The notes under the pieces were generated by a model that was not told the DNA's origin, made no database searches, and saw nothing but the letters and a program-made list of their open reading frames with translations. A stretch of DNA of 64,000 nucleotides, taken from the NCBI GenBank assembly GCA_013399875.1, contig VXAZ01006775.1, positions 6,356,148 to 6,420,147 on the forward strand. Reading direction: 5' to 3'. This DNA is from Gymnorhina tibicen. Lineage: Eukaryota; Chordata; Aves; Passeriformes; Artamidae. Each line of letters starts with the position of its first letter. Positions within the stretch are counted from its first letter, which is position 1. The position numbers and the translations under genes were made by a program. Of this stretch, positions 9,778-18,641 are shown piece by piece.

Positions 9778-11306
9778 GCGTTGGCAGGATGTGACTTTTC
9801 ATGCATCACCATTCCATTCACCAATGTGGCCCTGGATTATCTCCTTCAATTTTCAGAACATTTACAGATCGCCTTAGAGGCTTATGCGGGGAAAAAACAA
9901 TTAATCACGGGAAGCATAAATTGTTCAAAATGTTATTTAAATTGGCTCCTAAGGAAAAACAAAGCAAGACACCTTTAAAGGCTCTCACCGTCTTTACTGA
10001 CGGCTCGGGCGGTTCCCACAAGTCAGTGTTGACTTGGAGGGACCCGAGGACACAGCAGTGGGAGGCTGATGTCCAGGTGATCCAAGGATCACCACAGATT
10101 GCTGAACTAGCAGCCGTGGTGAGGGCTTTTGAAAGGTTCCCCGAAGCCCTCAATATAGTAACAGATTCTGCCTATGTTGCAGGAGTGGTCTCTAGGGCTG
10201 AAAACGCTTTACTGAGGGAGGTATCCAATAAAAAACTTTATGAGCTGCTCTCGACATTAGTATACTTACTCTCCCATCGAGAGCACCCCTTCTTTGTCAT
10301 GCATGTGAGGTCGCACACTGATTTGCCCAGCCCCATTGCGGAGGGCAGCCGGCGCGAGGATGCCTTAGCGGCTCCAGTCACCACCCCGACGGTCCCTAAC
10401 CGCTTCCACCAGGCCAAATTGAGCCATGAGCTGTACCACCAAAACGCCCCAGCTCTGGTGGGGATGTTTGGCCTCACGAGGGACCAGGCCCGGGCGATTG
10501 TGGCCACATGTCCGAACTGCCAACGCTTCCAGGTCCTGGCACTAGGGTTGGGCGTTAACCCCAGGGGCCTGGAGAGCTGTCAGATCTGGCAGACGGACAT
10601 CACTCACTTCTCAGAATTTGGCAGGGTAAAATATGTACACGTGTCGGTAGACACGTTCTCGGGCGCAGTGTACGCGTCGGCACATGCGGGGGAGAAAACG
10701 GCGGATGCCTTGAAACATCTAATGATGGCATTCGCCGCCCTCGGTGTGCCGGCGGAAATTAAGACCGACAACGGACCTGCATACAAATCTAAGGAGTTTT
10801 TACAATTTATGGAGAAGTGGGGAATTACCCATACCACCGGAATTCCTCACTCTCCAACAGGCCAGTCAATCATCGAAAGAACTCATGAGACTTTAAAAAG
10901 GGTTCTGCAGAACCAGAGTGGGGGTTGGAAGCTGGACACCCCTACTATACGGCTCTGTAGGGCTCTCTTCACCATGAACTTTCTGAACAGCTCCTATGAG
11001 GACTCATTGCCGCCGGTCTTCCTGCATTTTACAAATACTTCAAAGACTAAGTTAACAGAAAGACCGCTGGTGCTCGTAAAGGACCCCGAGACGACACAAA
11101 TACGTGGCCCATTCCCTTTGATAACCTGGGGACGAGGTCACGCTTGTGTCTCAACACCATCGGGACCTCAATGGGTACCGGCGAGGTTTGTTAAGCCCTA
11201 TCGGGAACCTCTACCAGAAGAAGAGGACAAGACACCAACAAAGGAAAAAGACTGCAAACCCCCTGATAAAAGGACCGATGTGGCGTGGAGGAGGAGACGC
11301 CATTAA

Positions 11307-11487
11307 CCAATTGTCCCCGTGGACGATTAACCAATGGTCCCTGTGACGCCTCCCCCCAGCCATAAGCCCCCCTTACCCTTCTCTTTTCCTTATGTGTCTT
11401 CCCTGTAGTTCTCTCCACCCAAGGAAAAGTGTTCTCATATTAATCTCTGTATTTTTAAGTTTTAGTATACATCCGGTCCGAAGAGGA
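11307..11487 (+). other. pol-env intergenic segment with env splice acceptor
   Basis: A pyrimidine-rich tract (11373-11405) ends in CTGTAG at 11403-11408, a good 3' splice site. The next ATG downstream is at 11488, the env start chosen here. The donor would be at 5629. Confidence 0.6.
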
Positions 11488-12354
11488 ATGACGGCCATCT
11501 GGATGCTCCGACTCGCCCTGTCCCTGCTGATCGCCGCTGTTCCGGAGATACTCACCTGGGTCGTCCCTCAGCCCAAGGCCAACGTATGGACCACCTTGGC
11601 GAAGGCCTTGGGTCAAGAGGGGCTCTGCCTGTCCACGGGCAGTACGCAGGACCCCATGAGCACATGCCTGGTGGGTATCCCTCTTCTTCCCAATGAATAC
11701 CCATTCACTGGGAAGAGACCGGACCCGGTAACCACCTGGGGGAACTGGACAAAGATCCTACCGCATGCACAGGAGGAACCCCAAGAATTGGATCTATTGG
11801 GGTCCTCCCCAGCAGCCTATTGCGTTAGGTTCAGATACAGTAAGTCTATTTCCGAACATCTAGAGGCAAAACATCTTAGAGGGACAATTGTGAAAGAGGC
11901 GTCACCAACCGAGAAAGGGTATGAGGCCGCCTATTGGTGCAATTTCACCGCGCCCACGGCATCTTTGTCCTTTTAAAAGACCCCGGCTCCTTCCAACAGG
12001 AGTCTTTTTGATTTGTGGAAACCGGGCCTGGACAGGGATACCGTCCCGTCTTCAAGGAGGGCCTTGCACCCTGGGAAAATTGGCCACTTTAACTCCTGAT
12101 AAGAAGCAGCTCCTCAATTGGAAAAATCAGACCCCATTGGGTCGCCAAAAGCGTGAAATTAAGAATCTGGACCCAAACTGCTTGTCCGAGATAGAAACCT
12201 GGCCCCGCTCAAAGCAAATTGCTGCTTCTGTTATAGTGCCCTGGGCTGCAGTCGCAAAGGCGCTGGAAGAAATTTCACATATCGAGTGCTGGCTCGGACG
12301 GCACGCGACCCTGACTTCAAGGGCTCTCAGTCAGCTCCTTGAAGATGAGGACAC

Positions 12355-12859
12355 TACTAGGCATGCTACGCTCCAAAATCGAGCTGCGATTGACTATCTG
12401 TTGCTTGCCCATGGACATGGGTGCGAGGAGTTTGAGGGCATGTGTTGCTTTAACCTGTCCTCGAACTCCTAGAACATCCATCGCACTATAGAAGAGATCC
12501 GAGACAGCGTCGCTAACCTTAAGCAAGAAACTGAGGACTGGGTTTCCAACCTCTTTAAGGGTTGGGGACTCTCCGGATGGTCGGCGTCCATCCTTCGGAC
12601 TTTGATNTACTAGGCATGCTACGCTCCAAAATCGAGCTGCGATTGACTATCTGTTGCTTGCCCATGGACATGGGTGCGAGGAGTTTGAGGGCATGTGTTG
12701 CTTTAACCTGTCCTCGAACTCCTAGAACATCCATCGCACTATAGAAGAGATCCGAGACAGCGTCGCTAACCTTAAGCAAGAAACTGAGGACTGGGTTTCC
12801 AACCTCTTTAAGGGTTGGGGACTCTCCGGATGGTCGGCGTCCATCCTTCGGACTTTGAT
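12355..12859 (+). repeat. identical 252-bp tandem copies separated by one N (assembly artefact)
   Basis: 12355-12606 and 12608-12859 appear identical by eye, with a single N at 12607 between them. Both contain the same UAG (12470 and 12723). A contig overlap that was joined instead of merged explains this better than a biological duplication. Real length of the env region is probably 253 bp less. Confidence 0.88.
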
Positions 12860-12950
12860 TGGATTTTTAGTTATCCTTTTCATATTCCTTCTCTTGTTTA
12901 GTATCATTCGCGTGTTCTGCCTCCGTTTACTCATTCCCTCCCCTTCTTTA

Positions 12951-12970
12951 AAAGATAAAGAAGGGGGAGA
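12951..12970 (+). promoter_or_regulatory. inner provirus polypurine tract
   Basis: A purine-rich run ending GAAGGGGGAGA abuts the 3' LTR start TGTGGCGG. It is the expected primer site for plus-strand DNA synthesis. Confidence 0.8.
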
Positions 12971-13627
12971 TGTGGCGGTGTGCCCTGTGGTCCCCGAACC
13001 ACCCCAGGCAATCACCTGGTATGACGAGGACCCCAGGGACACCGCCCAAGAACTCACTACCTTTTCCCCATGTTAACCTACCTGTCATTTAAGTTATACC
13101 CACCCCTGTTCTCCCTTTGCGTCAATCACCCAGTTGTCTACACCCACTCTCCGCCCCTGAGTAGCCGTTTAACCGCCCCTTGTAACCGCCCACCTGTCTG
13201 CCAGGCACCCCGTCTAGAAAGTTCGCCCCAGTTCTACCTGTGATTGGTTCATATTAATCCCTTACCCCATTGGTCCTTGTTACCCAATCCTGTCACCCTT
13301 ACCCACTGACATTGTACCCTGATTGGTCGAAATTTTGAGAACCCCTAGCCTTATATAAGCCGCTGTTTCCCCACCCCTAACGGTTCTTCGGCTCTGGACC
13401 CCTTCAAGCTAATAAAGACTTGGAACTCCATCCGTGGACCCCTCCTCCTTCTCCGTCTCCTGTGGCCTCTTTATTGCTCTCCTGGATTTACAACTGGTGC
13501 CCGTCTTGCGCTGACTACGCTTTGGCGGTGGGGACACTCCACCTCTTATCGCGGCCGTCGCCTGGAGCTTCCTCTGCCCTAGACGAGGGTCTGCCCCTCA
13601 CCCCCACGACACTCCCAGGCCGCGATA
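12971..13627 (+). repeat. inner provirus 3' LTR
   Basis: 657 bp from TGTGGCGG to CCGCGATA. The ends form an imperfect inverted repeat (6 of 8), with the final CA apparently mutated to TA. U3 has multiple ATTGG/CCAAT boxes (about 13240-13330), a TATA box TATATAA at 13352-13358 and AATAAA at 13411-13416. The right end is set by the AGAGTC duplication and by the return of the outer protease frame at 13634. The first 105 bp also encode the end of env. Confidence 0.88.
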
Positions 13628-13633
13628 AGAGTC
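13628..13633. repeat. target-site duplication of inner provirus (right copy)
   Basis: AGAGTC, identical to 4908-4913. Confidence 0.85.
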
Positions 13634-14283
13634 TTTCCCTGTGCCTGTGATAAGACAAGTGACTACTGCTGGAAATGGACAAACACAGCAAGGTGATGTT
13701 TTGCATCTACCCCAAGCCAGAAATAATTTGTTAGGCCGTGATTTCCAAATACCCCTTGAGATGGGAGTGATTCCACAGAATGGTCAAATGAAAGTTAAAT
13801 TGTTTTCTCTAACTCTACAAGATGAGCAAGAAATTGATCCTGTAGTTCGGGCCAGGCCAGGGAACCGAGGAAAAATGGACATCACACCTATAACCACTGA
13901 ATTAATTCCCAACAGCAGACCAGTTAGAGTTCCTCAATACCCCTTATCTAAACATAGAAGGATACAATTTGTAAAGCAAGAAGTAAAATATTTAGGTCAC
14001 ATAATTGGACAAGGAACCAGAAAGTTAAACCCTGAAAGAATAGAAGGGATTTTAAATTTGTCCCCACCACGGACAAAACAGGAAATCAGGCAGATCTTAG
14101 GTTTATTTGGCTATTGTCGACTTTGGATCGATCAATATACGCAAAAAGCTAAATTTTTATATGTAAAGTTAATTGAACCTGAGCCTCTAAATTGGACTAA
14201 AGATGATGATCTAAAATTCGAAGAATTAAAATTAAAATTAACAAGCACTTGTCTTAAGCCTTCCCTCCCTAGAAAAAACATTT
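13634..14283 (+). pseudogene. pol: outer provirus protease C-terminus and RT with palm deleted
   Basis: The frame continues from the outer protease left of the insertion. It contains NNLLGRDF, the conserved protease end, then the RT N-terminal segment with PVRVPQYPLS. It jumps directly to the RT thumb region (VKYLGHIIGQGTRKLNPERI), so about 150 residues with the catalytic palm, including the expected YVDD, are missing. The jump is near 13950. The frame ends at TGA 14281-14283. GLFGYCRLWI is a gamma-type RT thumb/connection signature. No polymerase activity is possible. Confidence 0.8.
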
Positions 14284-15358
14284 GACCTGTATGTTAATAT
14301 GGAGAAGGAAATTTCTTATGGAGTCCTGACCCAAGAGTGGGGTGAGGTAGGTAAGCCAGTCACCTGTCTCTCTAAATTATTAGATCCAGTATCCCAAGGT
14401 TGGCCTATTTGTATTCAAGTTGTTGCAGCTGTAGCCACCGTTGTTACAGAGAGCCAAAAAACTCATTTTTGGGGGAAAACTTAGAGTTCACACACCACAC
14501 TCTGTAAAAGCTATTCTCAGTCAACAAGCTGCTGAATGGCTATCAGATCCCCAAATAATTAAGTATGAGACTATATTAATGCACACAGACCAATTAACAC
14601 TGGTTACCAATTCCAGTATGAATCCAGCTCAATTCCTCTATGGAACCCCTCATGACAATAACATCACACATGATTGCATTAACATCATTAACTTACCGAC
14701 AAAAGTTAGGGAAGATCTGTTAGTCTGCTCCCTAGAAAACTGAGAGATCCTCATCATTGAAGGGTCCTCCAGGTATGTAAATGGAAAATGTCATTCCGGC
14801 TACTCAGTTGTAGGTGGACGTCAACTGACTGTAATTGAAAAAGGAAAGCTACGTGCTGCTGGGTCAGCCCAAGTATGTGAATTGTATGCCCGGGAAAGAT
14901 CACTCAACAGACTGGCTGGAACAACAGGAACTATCTACACTGACTCATGGTGTGCCTACGGCATAGTTCACACCTTTGGAAAGATACAGGCAGTAAGGGG
15001 AATCCTAAACACAAAAGGAAAAGACTTTTTACATAAGGACCTGATACTAAAAATCTTAGAAGCTCTTAAACTGCCCAAAGAAATCTCCATTGTGCACATA
15101 CGGGGTCATCAAAAGGGGTTAAATATGGAAGCAAGAGGTAATGCACTTGCTGATTTGGCTGCCAAAGATGCTGATACATTAGATACAGAAAAGGAAAGCA
15201 CATTACCAACACCTATTTTTAAAGACCATGAAGAACAAAAACTGACATCTCTCGGAGAGAAAGGAAGATCCACAAGGCTGGTGGTACCTCCCAGATGGCC
15301 ACCAAATCCTAAACAAAGAACTAACCTGAGAGATTTTATTAAACATACATCAAACTAA
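14284..15358 (+). pseudogene. pol: outer provirus RT connection and RNase H
   Basis: The connection domain lies in two frames (14299-14484, then 14441-14743), with SYGVLTQEWG, LRVHTPHSVKAIL and a UGA at 14741-14743. RNase H follows in the same frame (14744-15358). Its first acidic site reads IIEGSS, where the family normally has Asp, so Asp is replaced by Glu. TIYTDSWCAYG and IVHIRGHQKG are intact motifs. The frame stops at 15356-15358. RNase H removes RNA from RNA-DNA hybrids; this copy is disabled by upstream stops. Confidence 0.75.
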
Positions 15359-15483
15359 CCGTTGGGGCTCTCAAGCTTTAGCAAACCACTTCCTCTGAAC
15401 TTTTGGATGCCTTGGTGTATATGAATAAGCCAACCAAATTACGAGAAGTTGTATAATTTTGTCAAAAAGTAAATTGAAAAGTA
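15359..15483 (+). pseudogene. decayed integrase zinc-domain region
   Basis: A region where the integrase H-H-C-C domain should sit has stops in the expected frame. Only short residues such as GSQALANHF recall it. No intact zinc-binding set is visible. Confidence 0.4.
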
Positions 15484-16355
15484 ATGCGAAAAACAACGTA
15501 TGGGGGAATTGAGTTAGCAGTTCAGCCTTTCCAAAGTGTACAAATTGACTTCACGGAGATGCCCCCAGTTCAGAGGTGGAAGTACGTTTTGGTAATTGTA
15601 GATCACCTTATTCACTGGGTAGAAGCGGTCCCCACTGTTAACGCTACAGCCCGCACAGTGAGTAAGGTCATCCTAGAGCAGATGGTTCCTTGGTATGGAA
15701 TGGTAAATCATAATGACTCAGACCGAGGCACACATTTCACTTTACAAGTATTACAACAATTGGTCCAACAATTAGGAATAAATTGGAAACTCCTTGGCAC
15801 CCACAGAGTTTTGGGAGAGTGGAACACGTGAATCAAACCATCAAGACCACTCTAACTAAGCTCATGCTAGAGACTCAGTGGTCCTGGGTTAAATGTCTCC
15901 CCCTTGCCCTTCTAAGAATAAGAACTCAGCTGAGAGCCAATTTAAATCTATCCCCATATGAAATGCTGTTTGGTTTACCTTATTTAGCTACCCAGCAAGA
16001 AGTAAACGCCAAAGAATGTAGTAATCTCAGTGTGCAAAAGTACGTGCAATTGCTTGCTAAGAACTTGACAGATCTGAGAGAAAGAGGTTTCGTTCCCCAA
16101 TCTGCTTCTTGGGACTTCAGGCTCTACAATATCTCTCCCAGAGACTGGATGCTAATTAAAAGTTGGAGAGATAAACCACTTATTCCTTCTTGGGAAGACC
16201 CCTTTCAGGTGCAACTCATGACTGAGACTGCTGTAAGGACATTGGAGAAAGGATGGACCCACGTTAAGAGAGCGAAAGGGCCTGTGTCACCCCCTGCAGA
16301 TGACAAAGATACCCAGCTGCCTGAACCACCCTTGGGAAACGCATCAGTAATGTGA
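15484..16355 (+). pseudogene. pol: outer provirus integrase core and C-terminal domain
   Basis: Integrase inserts viral DNA. Catalytic Asp residues are visible in VQIDFTEMPP and HNDSDRGTHF (first frame, to 15831), and the Glu in GRVEHVNQTIK (second frame, from 15783). The frame therefore shifts between about 15790 and 15820, and all three D,D-E positions can still be recognised. The C-terminal domain (LIKSWRDK, WEDPFQVQL, THVKRAKGPV) matches the gamma-type SH3-like domain. The frame ends at TGA 16353-16355. Confidence 0.8.
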
Positions 16356-16695
16356 AATTGGTCACCTTTGCTCCATGAGTTAATAAATACTTTTCCTATG
16401 GTTAATACTGATTTATAAGGTTAAGTATTTCAGTTACTTTTAGTAGTCTTATATTCAAGCTCACAAACCTGAGTTCTGTGTTCGTGTTGTTGTATTATCC
16501 GGTTATGTTTTGTGCTGTTGTACTTCTAGTTCCTCTATTTGAGTAAAAGCTTAGTACAGTAAAACTTCCGTTCCTAATAACTGTGTTACTCTATTCTAAA
16601 CGTAGGGAGATAAATACCTTTATTGAGTTAAAGCAGAGACAAAGCCAAAGAATAAGGACTGAGACTTTCTGACATCTCAGTACACTGCGAGGGAG
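16356..16695 (+). other. outer provirus pol-env spacer
   Basis: AT-rich sequence between integrase and env with no coding or repeat signal seen. An env splice acceptor might lie here but none is convincing. Confidence 0.4.
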
Positions 16696-18421
16696 ATGAC
16701 GAAAGCGAAGAACGAGAGGTGCGATGGTACTGAACCCCTTGCAAGCTATATCCCTGCAGAAAGAATGAGGAAAGAGACACCTTCCAGTAAGTGGACTTTG
16801 CTCTTCCTACTCTACCTCTGGATCCTGTGGTTCCCCCGTACCCAAGCTGAAGAGACCAGATGCAGCAAATGCTACAAAATCGTGTACCAGATGGAAGGAG
16901 ACTCTTAGGAAATAAAACACTCCTTCTAAGCACATCCATATGTAAACCCTTTTTGTTACAATTTAACTACCCTAGGGACCTGCTCAGAATGAAGAACCAA
17001 ATATTGGATTGGCGAAAACGTAGGAAATTCAACCCAAAAATTAAGAGGAAAGTGTCCATCCCAAGAAGATCGGCTTTGTTTCAATTTCAATTACATATCA
17101 AAAAGGGAAGATTTAGTAAAAAGGAACCTGTACGATACTGATTTAATCAGAGAAATGGTAATAAATGAAAAAGAGAAGCAAGAAAAAGAAAACCCATTGA
17201 CATCTGGAAAGAATGTATTTATAGATTTAGCTGAACGAATTAGTAAACAATTAAATTTGACAAAGTGTTGGGTTTGTGGAGGAACTTTAGAATCCGAGAC
17301 TTGGCCTTGGCGAGGGGTCAGCATTGGACCCCTAGATTTAATTAAACGAAATTACCTCACATCCCAAACCAGAAAAGAAACAGAAGAATGGCAGTTAAGT
17401 AGCGCAGTTGTTGGAGATGAATGTATTTAGAGAAAAGGGAAAAGATTTGTAGAAGAAGTTGGAGAAACTGTATTGAAAAGATAACTTGTCACTGATGGGC
17501 ACAAACTATGGTGGATTCTAAAAGAACCAGAGATTTTCTGGTCTAAAGAGAAACTAAAAGACAAAAGCTGTGTTTTGCACCCAGTCGAACGACTGTATCA
17601 GTGCTGGGAAGTAGAGAGTCAACCATATACAGTTCTTCCCCAAATATCTAAATATTGGACATTGGCATCAAACACTCAACCAAATTTTTGGGAAGCTTCA
17701 CAAGAATTACATTGGATTTTGTGGAAAAAAGGTATATTCAAAATTGCCCCCACAGTGGAGTGGAAGTTGCACTTTAGGTGCTATCCAAGCCAGCTTTTTC
17801 CTCCTATCCGAGGAAGCTGGAAACAATTTAGGGATCCCCCTCTATGATGAACTGGAAAGAACAAAGAGGTATGACATTGGTGGAACACAGAAGTGGGGTG
17901 ATGAAGAGTGGCCGCCCGAGCGAATTTTAGAGACTTACGGTCCAGCAGCTTGGGCCCAAGATGGAAGCTGGGGATATAGAACGCCCATTGACATGTTGAA
18001 TTAGATCATACGGTTGCAGGCATTAATTGAGACTATTACCAACCACACCACCTCCACTTTAGAACTAAAAAGTACGCAGCAAACTCAAACCCAAACAGCT
18101 GTGTATCAAAATCGGCTTGCTCTAGACTACCTGCTAGCTGAAGAAGGTGGGGTGTGCGGCAAGTTTAACACCTCAGATTGCTGCCTCCACATAGACAACA
18201 ACGGAGAAGCAGTATTAAGAAGAACAGCCCAGAACATTAGAAAACTCGGTCATGTCCCCGTCCAGAAGTGGCATTCACTCACCACTACTGAATGGTGGAA
18301 CAACATCTTTAAAGGGGAGTGGTGGAAAAAAGTACTAATCATTATTCGATTTTCTTTTATAGGTCTTATTTTCCTCCCGTTTACTTCCTTGTTTTGTATG
18401 TTTAATAACCTCTGTTGTTGA
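16696..18421 (+). pseudogene. env: outer provirus env, gamma-type, several frames
   Basis: The first frame (16696-16908) carries a clear signal peptide, WTLLFLLYLWILWFP, then stops. Surface subunit remnants follow in shifted frames: TKCWVCGG (a CXXC motif of the kind used for the SU-TM disulfide, near 17270), then VEWKLHFRCY (17575-17847 frame) and SCTLGAIQASFFLLS with ELERTKR (17744-18004 frame). The transmembrane subunit (to 18421) has a coiled-coil-like stretch, a disulfide motif CGKFNTSDCC with seven rather than six residues before the CC pair, and a membrane span VLIIIRFSFIGLIFLPF. Between ERTKR and the coiled coil I see a charged, Trp-rich segment instead of a hydrophobic fusion peptide. 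At least four breaks exist, so no full protein can be made. Confidence 0.8.
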
Positions 18422-18641
18422 AAGTATGCCTTTAATTCAAGACCTTCAGGCTAATCGACCACCTCTGCAACCAAACCAAAAGGTATTGAACTTCAAAGAA
18501 ATTAAGAAAGATAAAAAACTACTAAAAGAGCCCAGCAAGCATATGACAGTTTTAAACACCTAAATAACATCTCGAGAGAATTATCCACCTTTGTTTGATG
18601 CGAAAGCCAATACACCGTTCCTGAAAGGAAAAGGGAGGAAT
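18422..18641 (+). other. outer provirus 3' untranslated part with polypurine tract
   Basis: Non-coding sequence ends in GAAAGGAAAAGGGAGGAAT just before the 3' LTR. The purine run is the expected plus-strand primer. Confidence 0.65.

Larger units (their letters stand above)
8617..11306 (+). pseudogene. pol: inner provirus pol (RT, RNase H, integrase), one stop and one frameshift
   Basis: Pol copies viral RNA to DNA and inserts it. Reverse transcriptase spans about 8640-9900 with RWRLLHDLRKIN, VIDIKDCFFHIPL and VLPQGMKNSP, and the catalytic YMDD at 9169-9180. A UGA at 9775-9777 cuts the connection region, and a one-base shift in the GGGGAAAAAA run (9888-9897) moves the frame. RNase H follows with VFTDGSGG, AELAAVVRAF and VTDSAY. 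Integrase has an H-H-C-C zinc domain (HELYHQ ... CPNCQ) and the D,D-E core: WQTDITHF, KTDNGPAY and ERTHETLK. A tryptophan-containing C-terminal domain (PLITWGRGHACV) ends at UAA 11304-11306. The YMDD, frameshift layout and integrase place it in class II. Both lesions would block active Pol. Confidence 0.88.
11488..13076 (+). pseudogene. env: inner provirus env, alpha-type, broken
   Basis: Env mediates entry. The start at 11488 follows the splice acceptor and gives a hydrophobic signal peptide (LRLALSLLIAAVP). The surface subunit is short, roughly 220 residues. Its frame shifts near 11970, where CCTTTTAAAA suggests an indel, into the frame holding VFLICGNRAWTGIP and the furin-like site RQKR. 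The transmembrane subunit has a hydrophobic internal stretch between two cysteines (about 12178-12290), as in alpharetroviruses rather than a free N-terminal fusion peptide. A heptad region and the disulfide motif CEEFEGMCC (C-X6-CC) follow. A UAG at 12470-12472 truncates it. After the assembly duplication come the membrane span (about 12850-12930) and a tail that reads through the polypurine tract into U3 to UAA 13074-13076. Confidence 0.82.
4914..13627 (+). mobile_element. inner class II (alpha/beta-like) provirus
   Basis: An 8.7-kb provirus has LTRs at 4914-about 5570 (3' end hidden by Ns) and 12971-13627, flanked by AGAGTC at 4908-4913 and 13628-13633. Inside are gag with a myristoylation signal, a separate pro frame, pol with YMDD reverse transcriptase, RNase H and DDE integrase, and an alpha-type env. 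gag-pro and pro-pol are joined by -1 frameshift heptamers. A splice donor (5629), a splice acceptor (11407-11408) and a purine-rich tract before the 3' LTR complete the layout. Visible lesions are few: UAG in gag (7341), UGA in pol (9775), an indel near 9888-9897, an env frameshift near 11970, and UAG in env (12470). The assembly also carries a false 252-bp duplication. It is younger than the outer provirus because it interrupts it. Confidence 0.93.

Noticed and set aside
12355..12859. Biological duplication of the env TM region
   Set aside because: Copies look identical and are separated by exactly one N, which fits an assembly join.
13490..13512. TGGTGCCCGT inside the inner 3' LTR looks like a primer binding site
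   Set aside because: The same sequence is inside both LTR copies, and the host protease frame resumes only at 13634 after AGAGTC. It is treated as U5 sequence, not a PBS.
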